A stretch of 64,000 nucleotides of DNA. Origin: Austropuccinia psidii. Lineage: Eukaryota; Basidiomycota; Pucciniomycetes; Pucciniales; Sphaerophragmiaceae. The notes beneath the pieces were generated by a model. That model worked only from the letters and a program-made list of their open reading frames with translations. It was not told the DNA's origin and did not search any database. This document shows positions 48,801-57,999 of this stretch, one piece after another. The first letter of the stretch is position 1, and every line of letters begins with the position of its first letter. The stretch spans positions 64,772,316-64,836,315 of the forward strand of contig JALGQZ010000006.1 in NCBI GenBank assembly GCA_023105745.1. The letters run 5' to 3'. The translations under genes were made by a program, and so were the position numbers.

Positions 48801-49629
48801 ATATCACCCTCAAACAGATGGAATAGCAGAGACAATGATTCAAGCTTTGGAAGATATTATCAGGAGATTCTGTGCTTATGGGTTAGATTTCAAAGACTCA
48901 GATGGCTTTACCCATGACTGGTGCACTTTAATACCTGCATTAGAACTGGCATATAAGACATCAGTCCATTCTTCTACAGGCCAAAATCCTGCTATGTTAG
49001 AAAAAGGATGGAATCCAAGACTCCCAGCAGACACACTGAGGAAAGACTTGATTCACATTCATCCTACAGCTTCCAGCTTCAAGAGAATGCTTGATAAAGT
49101 GAAACATTATTCAAAACAGAGTATTAATGACGCTTTTGACTATGCAAAACAGAAGTGGGACAAGAGTCACAAGGTACCAGACTTCAAAGTAGGGGACCTA
49201 GTTCTAGTTTCAACCTTGAATTTTAATAATTTCAAAGGCCCAAATGAACTTGAAGATTCTTATGTAGGACCTTTTGTTATTGTTGCGTTACATGAAGCCA
49301 ATGCAGTTCAAGTGTAATTGAGTGGTGAATTAGAAAATAAACACCCCACCTTTCCAGTCAGCTTAATAAACCCTAATCAACCAGCTGACAAAGAGCTGTT
49401 TCCTGTAGGAAACCCAACTGCTTTGACTGTACCACCAGTGGAACAGAGTGAAGACAAAAGAATAAATAAAGTCATCAAAGAAAGGGGAGTTAGGGGTAAA
49501 AATCAAAGAGGATATCTTGTCAGATATAGAAATCCAGTACATGAAGATGAATGGCTGGCAGAATCAGAAATGTCTGACTCAGATAAAGTCTTAAGAAGAT
49601 TTAGAAATGAAAGAAGGCCACAACCCTGA
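45880..49629 (+). pseudogene. pol: pol of gypsy family 1: PR, RT, RNase H, IN, chromodomain
   Basis: The protease has NLDTGEFCTCVGK (Asp at ~46195) and ends ILGYDYLNIYGIDI, with a stop at 46363. RT runs in a different frame (frame 3): LRRPAYPASSRAREAL, VTTPVIIAWH, SMDAL-stop-GF (47055-47057), and the catalytic YxDD reads CIDD (47235-47246). Near 47575-47600 about 60 bp are missing relative to the element at 53215 and the frame returns to 1. RNase H has [16 protein letters not shown] and [21 protein letters not shown]. The integrase covers 48025-49317, after which a TAA separates the C-terminal chromodomain (YLVRYRNPVHEDEWLAE, ~49513-49563). The product would have copied and integrated the element. 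It is not functional as it stands. Confidence 0.88.
48025..49317 (+). CDS. Integrase segment, longest open frame (430 codons)
   Basis: This uninterrupted stretch of pol includes the zinc-binding region (HEFHDS..SGHLSED, residues ~98-110; CDRW, residues ~137-140), where the last Cys of the HHCC set is Trp (48445-48447). The DDE core follows: first Asp in HVDWVTALP (~170), second Asp in SDRDLKF (~233), Glu in IAETMIQ (~269), all present. GPF-type C-terminal residues ([17 protein letters not shown]) lie before the stop. The reported start is only the first ATG after an upstream open frame in the same phase, so it is part of the polyprotein and not a separate gene. Confidence 0.8.
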   Translation: MEQESQIPIEGINITDIGTEFFGEVRESSEKDKNFHILTSLLDKDCQDTSLVNALDEVWKNSYSEGRFHVFDGIIYHRKKHSCVMTFCRSLIINTILHEFHDSIYSGHLSEDITLKKVKNCAWWPSWRKKTNEYFHTCDRWQKANRITGKKFELMIHIQEPKSPWEVFHVDWVTALPPSGDKWYNACLVIVDRYRKTPIFLPCHKDDTAMDTALPLWSRVISHTGLFQNIISDRDLKFTSALWTNLHRFFETKVSFSTAYHPQTDGIAETMIQALEDIIRRFCAYGLDFKDSDGFTHDWCTLIPALELAYKTSVHSSTGQNPAMLEKGWNPRLPADTLRKDLIHIHPTASSFKRMLDKVKHYSKQSINDAFDYAKQKWDKSHKVPDFKVGDLVLVSTLNFNNFKGPNELEDSYVGPFVIVALHEANAVQV

Positions 49630-49764
49630 ATGTGTCTGTAAATGTGCTTTGAATCATTTGATCTGAGTAATGTAAAGAGGTTGGACAGTGGCCATTAACC
49701 CCCTTTGGGGCCTTTTTCTTCTTGATACCATTAATAAAATTGTAGTACGATTTTATTTTTTGGT

Positions 49765-49773
49765 GGGAGGGAA
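49765..49773 (+). other. Polypurine tract, family 1
   Basis: GGGAGGGAA lies immediately before the 3' LTR, in the position of the plus-strand primer. In the element at 53215 the same position is eroded (GGTGGTAGGTAAT). Confidence 0.65.
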
Positions 49774-51692
49774 TGCAAGCCTTGAGGTATATTTTACATA
49801 CCCAAATAGACGACAAATATCTTTAAAAATACATTTTGAACTATAAATAACCCTTAAGTCATGCATATATTCAAAATTCATCATTTTTCATTTCAGAAAG
49901 GAATAATAACCTTTTTTTGAGGAAGTAATTCCATAGATTTAACACCAGATTTGGATTCTACACAAAAATTCACCTAGGGTAGCTCCATAGAGTGAATGAG
50001 CTTGAATTAGCTCTAAGAGGTGGTGATATGGAAAATACGTCAATACCACATCATCAATACCACATAAAAGAATTGTGAAATTTTTTGTTTTTTCAATTTC
50101 ACACCAAAATAATGGAAATGTGAGCAATCCCATGTTACATATACACTAAGAATAGGGTTATGCATGTTTGTGGCACTTAATATTCTGGTATTCTTACATA
50201 CACGTTTGGTACACCCATAGTGGATATCAGTCTTTGAGCCTGAATTTCTATTTTTGAAGTGGAAATAGTCAAGGGGGACAAAAGACATCAAAGAGAGCCA
50301 GGGTACCCAACTTCTGAGGCCTCTGAGGTGTGGAAAGCTCTAAATCTTGGATCCATGGCTGATCTTGGCCCAATTAGTATACTAATACCTTTTTGGAACT
50401 TGGCTACCAAGTTAAAATCTCATGAAATCATAAGAAAATAGCAAATAAGCTGCTATTTTGACGTGCCAAGGAGGTAAAGAGCAACTTAGACTCCTGTAAC
50501 CATTTCGATTCTTAATGATTTTCCATGGATAAACCCTAAAAGAGTAATTGAAACCCTTTTTGGACTAATATCCATTGATTTAACTCATAGCAATCAGCAA
50601 TATAGTACTATTTGCAATTCTAGGTAGAAATGAGGTAAAAAAACTTCAAAAATTCATTAAAAATACAATTCTTAATGAATCTTTCTGAAATGTTCAGGAC
50701 CAATTTAGAGCAGTATAAATAATGTAAAAACCAACAAGATTTGTACTTTTTTAGGAAAACTAAAGGTTTTACTTACAGTCCATTCTTGATAATTCTACAT
50801 GTAATACCGAATCTTCAAAAATGCACAGAAAATACAACCTGTGATGAAATTTTCAATAAAATTGAAACATTTGAGTAATTAATGTTTATTTTGAAATAAA
50901 AGAATATTTACAGTTGTTACTCCATTTATTCATAACCATATTTGGGTTGGTAGTCACATAAAAGCATCAATTAAGTAATTATGATAATCTTACATGACAA
51001 CAGATGATGCAATCATTAATCCAAAAAGGATTACTGTTTTCTCACTCACTTTTTTTTCAGTTTTCTCCATGCCATGCCTCTTTGAGTGGTCTTAGACTTA
51101 AAAGAGGCCTCCTCTTGCTGTTTTCTCTAAATCATCACATTATTCAATTAGATGATCATTAACATCAAGTAAGTATTAGTTAATCTTTTCTTACGTGTTT
51201 TATTCTTTCAGAATGAATCAGAAAGACTTGAAATAATAGAAATAAGCTCTATATTTCTGTAATACTGCTGCAAATTCATTTTGATCCATCAAATCCACAA
51301 TTATTTGTCAAATTTCTCTACTTTTATCTTTGATAAGTGCTTTGGAGTGTTAGTGAGTGTTTTGTCTTGATTCTTCAAGTTTTTCTCTAGTAATTGTTTT
51401 CTTCAAGAATTATATTTATAATTATTCTTGCAAAAGATAATTATATATTAAAATGATTTCATCATTTTAATAAAGAAGTTTTATTATCAAATACTTTTGT
51501 AATTGAAACTTGTAGACAATTACTGCTTACTGTTATAATGACTAGTAGTGTATAACAAGTAAAAGAAAGAATTAATTAGTTATTTATTTAATTTTGCTTA
51601 TAATAATTTTTTATTATTATATTTCATAAGAACAGTCATATTACTGTGGATTAATAGTAATATTATCAACAGTTTCATAGAAACATCTTACA
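49774..51692 (+). repeat. 3' LTR of gypsy family 1
   Basis: 1,919 bp, TGCAAGCC...CATCTTACA. It contains the 84-bp segment at 51034-51117 that is missing from the 5' LTR. A short local duplication, CAATACCACATCAT, occurs near 50040-50065. Confidence 0.88.
51034..51117 (+). repeat. 84-bp LTR segment with hairpin, lost from the 5' LTR
   Basis: Flanked by CTGTTTTCTC at 51034 and 51118. It contains GCCTCTTT...AAAGAGGC, an 8-bp stem. Complementary versions are present at 2106-2190 and about 29240-29320, so it is ancestral. Confidence 0.75.
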
Positions 51693-51697
51693 AAAAG

Positions 51698-51860
51698 TGC
51701 CATAAACGACATCAAAAATGACATGATAATGCCATAAATGGCATCAAGAATGACATATAGATGCCATTTATGGCCATAAAATTGGCATAAATGGCATTAA
51801 AAAAATGACTTCTTAATGGCACTTTTTAATGCCACAAATGGAATTTTTAGATTCCAATAA
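51698..51860. repeat. 21-bp array with GCCATAAATGGC core, right part
   Basis: This continues the array after the gypsy insertion: TGCCATAAACGACATCAAAAA, then TGCCATAAATGGCATCAAGAA and so on. It shows that the gypsy element interrupted one array. Confidence 0.8.
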
Positions 51861-52296
51861 TGTCATAAATTACATTTTAAATAAAATTGATTTCAGAAAT
51901 GGCATTTTCAATTTACTTAAAAAAAATAAAATAAAAAACATAAAAAAAGAAGCTTTTGGGCCTACAATTTTCCTGGCAAAAAAAATCCAAAATTTTGGGC
52001 TTCTTGCCTTTCCCTTAAATTTTAAAAAAATGGAAGTTCATAAGTGGGAACATTTTTATAGATTGTTTTTTAAAAAATAGGCAATTTTTACAAATTGGGC
52101 AGCAAAAATTGAAAAAATTTGGGGACCTTCACATCCCATGTCAGAAAAATTATAAAAATGCTGAAAACTGAGCCGGAGAAACCTTTTTGGAAAAATAAGA
52201 CACTTACATGTTTTTACCATAAAATTATGTGTTTTGGCCATAAGTTGGTACAAACACGTAAGGGCTTAAATTTGTTCACCAAAACCCTAATTTCAA

Positions 52297-52383
52297 TTAA
52301 TATTAGTTAATATTAATTAAGTTCAATTCATTTTAATTAATTTTCATTAATTCCAATAAATTCTAATTACTCATAATTAAGTT
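52297..52383. other. AT-rich spacer between small MULEs B and D
   Basis: About 90 bp of TTAATTAATATTAATT-like sequence. Nothing else is seen. Confidence 0.5.
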
Positions 52384-52754
52384 GGGTTATTGGTAAACCC
52401 ACATAGGAAACTGGGTAAAAAAAAGTAATTATTTAGCAAAACCACATAAAGGGTGTTTTTCGATTAAAATGTAGCTAAAAAAACACCTGTATTGGGCAAA
52501 ACCCCATTTTTGGCATTTTTGTTGCAATGATATATGCCAACAAGAGCATAAATGCCATAAATGGAATATCTATGTCCTTTTTGATGCAATTAATGGCACT
52601 TTTGATTCCATAAATGGGTTTTTATGTCACTGTTGATGCTAAAACTGGCTGTGTTAACACCATTTATGGAATTTCCATGTTTTTTTATGCTGTTGTTGAT
52701 GCCACTAATGGAATTTTTTTAATTCTTTGAATTAATGAATTATTTGCATAAATC

Positions 52755-53171
52755 ATGTTTTCAACAAAAATTGAAAATTTATGGATTCAAATTTTTATTT
52801 GGAGGTTGGAAAATTTGGATGGATCCTTTTTCCTTTTTTTTCTAATTCTTTGGCTTTCATCTTGTGGTCAAAAATTCAAATTCAAAGACATATTTCTCAA
52901 ATCATACAAATCAATTTTTTCAAACAGCCATGGTTTGAAAATTCAAATTAAAATAAATTACCTTTTATTCCCCTCTTCACCTGTAATCAATTTTTCTAAA
53001 AAAATTATTTCACTTTGCAAATTGAACAATCCTCCCCATAAAAAAACAAATCTTAAATCTTCCTTAACACATTCCTTTTTAAAAGAAATAAATGCAGATC
53101 TTTTTTCAAATTCAAATACAATAGAAATTAATTCTATTTCCCTCTTCACCTTCAATAAATTTTTTGAATAA
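52755..53171 (+). other. 138-codon open frame inside small MULE D, doubtful
   Basis: An open frame rich in F, S, K and N in AT-rich DNA. No domain is recognised and the opposite strand is also open (53260-52958). I think it is chance composition. Confidence 0.12.
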
Positions 53172-53811
53172 ATTTGTTTCTCCTCTTTTTTTGAATTTTT
53201 TTCACTTTGAAAATTGTGAGCCTTTGAGATATGACTGCATATCCAAAAAGGTAACAACAAATTTCTGTAATAATTCTACTAATAATAATTATCTCAAAGA
53301 CTAGTATAAATACCATAAATAAGTACAAAATCTGAATTAACTCAGAATCTAATTAGTAAGCATGTGAAATAAATTACACAATTAGATTTCTCATGCTAAA
53401 ATACACATGGGTCATTTTTATGGCATATCTGAAAAGTCAATAATTACTGAAGAATAAGTAATAATACCTTAAAAAAGGTATAAAACCTGATTTAACTCAG
53501 AAACCAATGAAACAACATGTGAAATAAATTGTACCATTGGATGCTCCATAAAAGACCACACATAAAACAATTATAAAGCTCATCTCTAAAGTCAATATTT
53601 ATAGAATTAAGCTGAATATATGCACCTTTTTGGTCAATGCATCTGATCATGGTTTTTGGCTAATATCTCTTGGAATATACAATATGGACAGATAAAGCAA
53701 AAAAACTCACCACGTAATTACTGTAAGAACACAGATATGAACTTTATCTTACAGGTTATAAACAAGGTTAAAACTAGTTATGGATTATTGATTAAAATCA
53801 ATTGAGCTGTT

Positions 53812-53835
53812 GACCACTTTGTTTTGAAAGTGGTC
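53812..53835 (+). other. Perfect 9-bp-stem hairpin in family-2 LTR
   Basis: GACCACTTT, loop GTTTTG, AAAGTGGTC. In the second LTR (62377-62400) the stem is unchanged and the loop is GTTGTG. It could be an RNA structure or a dyad-symmetric protein site. Confidence 0.55.
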
Positions 53836-54442
53836 CGAACTTACAAAGAAATATACAGTAAGATTCTAATAGTTTACACGTCAATAATGATGTGATTCTC
53901 ATTATAATATTCAAGGTATAACCCCTTGAAATCATGGTTTGAAGTTTAAAATATGAAGTTTCAACATAAAAGATGAGTTACAAGAAAAATCATCAAAAAT
54001 AGAGCTTTGATGATTTAATGGAATTATCTTGGAATTTCAATGGGGTCATGTCCTAATATCAGAATCCACTCTCAGAATTTCTGTAGCGTGTATAACTTAA
54101 AAGTTATTAATGATCAAAGTTTCAGCCTAAATTTGATCATTTATGATCAATCACTGTCATCTTATTTTAAGTTTAACAATTATATCAGTGATAAAACTGG
54201 TAGATACTATTAGATTATGATTAATACTAATAGAATACACAAATTTTAGGCTTCTTCCAAGCCTATGATGTCATCAAATCTAGAGTTATAGTGATAACTC
54301 TAAATAATGGTGTAATAATGAGATAAGATGGTTTGATCATGATGTAATCATCACTAAACCTTGAAATACTGATTATTTCTAGTAGATAACTTCAGTACAC
54401 GTCTACTAGAAGCCTAATGGGCTCTAGGAGGGAGTTATTTAC

Positions 54443-54450
54443 TATAGATA
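54443..54450 (+). promoter_or_regulatory. TATA-like box in 5' LTR, family 2
   Basis: TATAGATA followed by GAGCTCTTTTTACTC, aligned with TATAAATA at 63008-63015 in the other LTR. It lies about 720 bp before the LTR end. Likely core promoter of the element, inferred. Confidence 0.45.
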
Positions 54451-55169
54451 GAGCTCTTTTTACTCTATTTTCCCCTAAGACACATAAAAACATAAAAAAA
54501 TTAAATCAAAAGGTAAAATCTTGATTCTTTATATATAAATATTTTATATTATTAAAGAACAAAGGTAATCTTTATTATAATCATCAATTTTGACATGATT
54601 ACTTCAATTGCTCTACTGTTTTGCTATATTTCTCTTAATAATCTAAAATCCACATAAAATCAAGAGAATTTGAAATTTCCCTTATTTTTAATTGTAAATA
54701 CAATATATATAGGTTGTATTTATAATATTTGACATAAATCTATTCAAAATTATTATAATAAGTGTCAAACTTAGGTTATTTTCTCTTATTATGATAATTT
54801 CTCTTTATTATTGCTTTGAATAATTCCTTAATTAATATAAATAGTATATATATTAATTTATAGCTATAATATTAGTAATATTATTGGTATTAATTGTTTT
54901 TTATTAATAAGGAACAATTTTTTAGGCCTTCATCATTTGTTGGTAACAATAATAAATTACTTTAAAATATATTAATATATTTGTTTATTATATTATTTTT
55001 TTAAAACATAAATTATATAATTATATTTATTTAATAATATAATAATTTTTTACGCCTTAATTATTATAATTATTTTTAACTTATTTACTTTATCTATAAG
55101 GACATTCAGAGTACAATAAGTAAAATATTTGTAATTTTTACTTATTTTCTCATAGTCAAACCTTACATT

Positions 55170-55185
55170 TGGGGGCCTGGCCATG
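55170..55185 (+). other. Primer-binding-site candidate, family 2
   Basis: TGGGGGCCTGGCCATG, two bases after the LTR, identical to 43407-43422 and 63735-63750. Confidence 0.7.
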
Positions 55186-55329
55186 ATATTTACATTAAAA
55201 GACATTGAAAAGATTCTAATTGGGTTTATCCAATATAAACTATAATCATAATCATGAGATTATATAATAATTTTATATTAACTAATTTTAAAAGCTATTG
55301 AGGAATTTGGAAAGCAATTATACTGTCTT

Positions 55330-55382
55330 ACATGTGGTTTTTCACATCCTTAGACTTGCAAGAACTTTCTTTGAGTGACTCT
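55330..55382 (+). promoter_or_regulatory. Leader block conserved between gypsy families
   Basis: TTACATGTGGTTTTTCACATCC and CTTTGAGTGACTC, the counterpart of 43582-43645. A third copy is at 63892-63948. Confidence 0.5.
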
Positions 55383-55647
55383 AGTGACTAAAAGAGATAC
55401 TTCATAAATTAAAAAAATTTCATATTATAAATTAGTTTCATAAAAGAATCATATTCATATTCATTTTATTCGTTAAAAATAAAAACATTAAAAACCAATA
55501 AAAAGTTATTTTTATTCATTTTTTTCATTTCTTTATTCATTTCATTTATTCAAAGATATAAGAGCAACTTTTACGTGGAAAATTTCCATATCTCACCAAA
55601 AATAACATTCCTTATATAAAAGACTTATATTTATTTGTCTTTTCTAG

Positions 55648-55797
55648 TGTTTGAAGACAATCCAACAGAAGAAAACCAAGCCACTGTCAAAAGATTGGTG
55701 GAAGAAGCTTGCCCAAGTCCTCCAACACCAATTTACATTAAGAAAAAGAAAGCTAAGAAATTAGACTTTCCAGGACCCACTATTCAGGACTCTGAAG
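55648..55797 (+). other. Possible upstream exon of family-2 gag
   Basis: After TTGTCTTTTCTAG the frame is open for about 50 codons (VFEDNPTEENQ...DFPGPTIQDSEG) and then meets GAAG-GTGAGT, a consensus 5' splice site. There is no ATG in it. A 3' splice site at 55881-55883 would not keep the gag frame, so splicing to gag is unproven. Family 1 has a similar CTCTAG-TGT start at 43790. Confidence 0.35.
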
Positions 55798-55872
55798 GTG
55801 AGTACCTCTTTTATAAATTTCCATAAGAAGAACTCCTGTCTTGAAATCTTCTTATTTCTTATTTCTTAAATT

Positions 55873-57995
55873 ATGACTACCAGAAGAGGCTCCCAATACT
55901 CCATCCAATCAGATGGAGCTGGAATCACAGGTAGAATTGATCTCTCAAAAGGGAAAAGAAAGGGCAATATCCCCAGTGGAACAGAATCCACACAAGGAAG
56001 TGCCCTATCTCAATGGCCAGTCTCGGAAATGCCCATGATATCTGAACCAGAGTTAGAACTAAGTATTAGTAACTAAAACAGGTACGAATCACATTCAGAG
56101 GGCCCAGATAGACATTTACATGAGCCAGTACCAGCAGTACTACACAGTGTACAAAGACAGGGACTGGTAAATGTTGCCACAAATACACCAAGGAGTGATG
56201 AACTCCTGGCACATCCTCAAAACGTTCCTCAAAGAGGAGGGAATAGTGAGATACTTCAATGGATGGAATCCACTCTCATCCAACCCTCAAATCAAAAAAA
56301 TCAAGGGGTACCATGCCAAAAAGAAGGAGGAAACCAAGGAAGAAGCCCCAGTAGCTTCTACCAGCAAACCCCAAGCCAACTCACTTCCCCAAGAAGGGAG
56401 GAAGAACAAGAAACAGAACTGGAGAGAACCATATTCCCCAAGCTACAGGATTCCAAAAATCCAAAAAGATACCATGGACAATGTCTTCAACATGGCCAGA
56501 ACCTTGATGGAATTCAAGGACAAGGAGGAGCAAATGAGACAACCTCATTTCCCAAAGAAACAACCTTGTCCCCAGATTTTTCAAATACTTTAACAGAAAT
56601 TAAAAATAGTACTTTACCTCTAAAATAAATTAATAATAGCTTATTATAATTACAAGAAATAATCAATAATCTATCTTCTTTAACAAAAATTGTTGTACAG
56701 AACAAAAAAGAAATTGTCAACATTGAATTTATAGTTGAAAATAATAAACCAAAGGTTTTAATTGACAATACTCAAAAATTGATACCAGGACAACAAGAAT
56801 TGTATAAATACATAAAAGATATCAAATAAAGAATTTGACAATCAATTATGATGTGAGTATTGATAATATTACAGAAAAATTGAACAAATTAAGTATTTAT
56901 GTAGAAAAATTTGAAGAAAAACCTTCATCATACCAAAAATTACTTTTAGACCATGTGGAAAAAAGTGATGAAGCAAGAATGCATCTGAAAGATGATATTC
57001 AAAATGAAATAAGGCTTATTACTGAAAAAATGGATAATATTCATGAGGCTAACTTAAATATGCCAAAGTTATCAACCCCATTTTCTCATATAAGAATCCC
57101 TGTTAAACCAAAAGAGGAAATAACAACTCCATTCATAACAGACGTGAGTTACTAAGACAATAACCAAGTCTTAATGAAAGAAGCACTTCAATTAAAAGAA
57201 TGGCCACCATTCACAGGAGAAGGTGAATATGACCATATGTCATTTATTAAAAAAATTGACATGTTACAAGAAGCTTATGCCATACCAGATTAATTGCTCA
57301 CTGCCAGATTACACTCACTGTTTAAGAAATCTGAAAAAAGATTGTATTATGGCATAAGACAGACAAATGGCAAAGATACCTGGCCTTGGTGGATACAAGA
57401 AATAATAACCAAGTGGGCTAATGATTCCTGGAGGTATAAATTAGGAAATTAATTTGAAAACTGCTTCTTTGACCCAGACAAAGAGAAACCTTTGACTTGG
57501 TTCTTAAAAAAGGCCAAAAGATTAAATGCACTGTATCCAGGAATGTCACAAAAAATGGTACACATGAAAATACTTAAGAAATGTGGAGGAGAATTGGAAC
57601 ATGCCCTGAGAAGCAGGTGTATAGAACCCTGCTCCACAGAAGAGTATATCAATGCATTAGAAGACATAGTGACAAGGGCAAAAATTGGCAGAACTTGGAA
57701 AACATTCAACATTAAAAGTCCAAATAAGCCATTTACCAAAAAAGATAAACCAAGAGAAGCTTTAAAGCCCAATACATCCAACAGTAATGAGCAAAGAAAA
57801 TGCCACAAATGTGGAGGTATTGAACACTTAGCCAATAATTGCCTTAAAAAAGCAAAAATCAATGAAATTGTGGAAACAGAGGAACACAATGATAAAGAAA
57901 AAGAATCTGATTGTGAAAAGGACACTGAAGAATCAGAATCTTCTGAAAGTGATGAAATTAATACAATTCATGCACAAATTAATAAATTGATTTAA
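55873..57995 (+). pseudogene. gag: gag of gypsy family 2, broken
   Basis: From ATG 55873 frame 1 gives RRGSQYSIQSDGAG with a stop at 56074-56076, then continues in frame 1 to 56628 (WMESTLIQPSNQKNQ, PSSFYQQTPSQ, FPKLQDSKNPKR). Further stops follow, then a shift to frame 3 near 56830. Frame 3 holds the coiled-coil-like part (56835-57155), a stop, the capsid core (GEYDHMSFIKKIDMLQEAY, LTWFLKKAKRLNALYPGMS) with more stops, and an intact CCHC zinc knuckle, CHKCGGIEHLANNC (~57800-57841), followed by an acidic tail. The knuckle would bind the element's RNA in the particle. Confidence 0.85.
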
Positions 57996-57999
57996 TATA

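Larger units (their letters stand above)
41607..51692 (+). mobile_element. Ty3/gypsy chromodomain retrotransposon, family 1
   Basis: A 10.1-kb element: 5' LTR 41607-43404, primer-binding site 43407-43422, gag region 43800-45880, protease-RT-RNase H-integrase-chromodomain 45880-49629, polypurine tract 49765-49773, 3' LTR 49774-51692. The flanks GAAAG and AAAAG look like a 5-bp duplication with one mismatch. All domains are in the Ty3/gypsy order. Stops, frameshifts and mutated key residues show it is inactive. Over the first ~200 bases the LTRs differ by roughly one base in eight by eye, so the insertion is not recent. Confidence 0.9.
41020..52287. mobile_element. Small MULE-like element, copy B, split by a gypsy insertion
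   Basis: The left end GAGTTTTGGTAAAAACATGTAAG and right end TTCACCAAAACCC (52287) are inverted relatives. Both carry AAGCCCTTA/GGGCTTAA subterminally. The flanks TAATTTTAA (41011-41019) and TAATTTCAA (52288-52296) match at 8 of 9 bases, as for a MULE. The native sequence is only about 1.2 kb (41020-41606 plus 51698-52287), mostly a 21-bp array. The 10-kb gypsy element 41607-51692 sits inside the array. The right part (52020-52287) resembles the right part of copy A (15440-15733). No coding capacity remains. Confidence 0.72.
53215..55167 (+). repeat. 5' LTR of gypsy family 2
   Basis: 1,953 bp, TGTGAGCC...CAAACCTTACA. It contains a TATAGATA motif (54443-54450), a GACCACTTT-AAAGTGGTC hairpin (53812-53835) and an AGGCTTcttccAAGCCT hairpin (54248-54264), each also present in the second LTR. 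Confidence 0.9.

Noticed and set aside
57449..57925. 158-codon minus-strand ORF
   Set aside because: It is antisense to the gag capsid and zinc-knuckle coding region of gypsy family 2, so it is a shadow.
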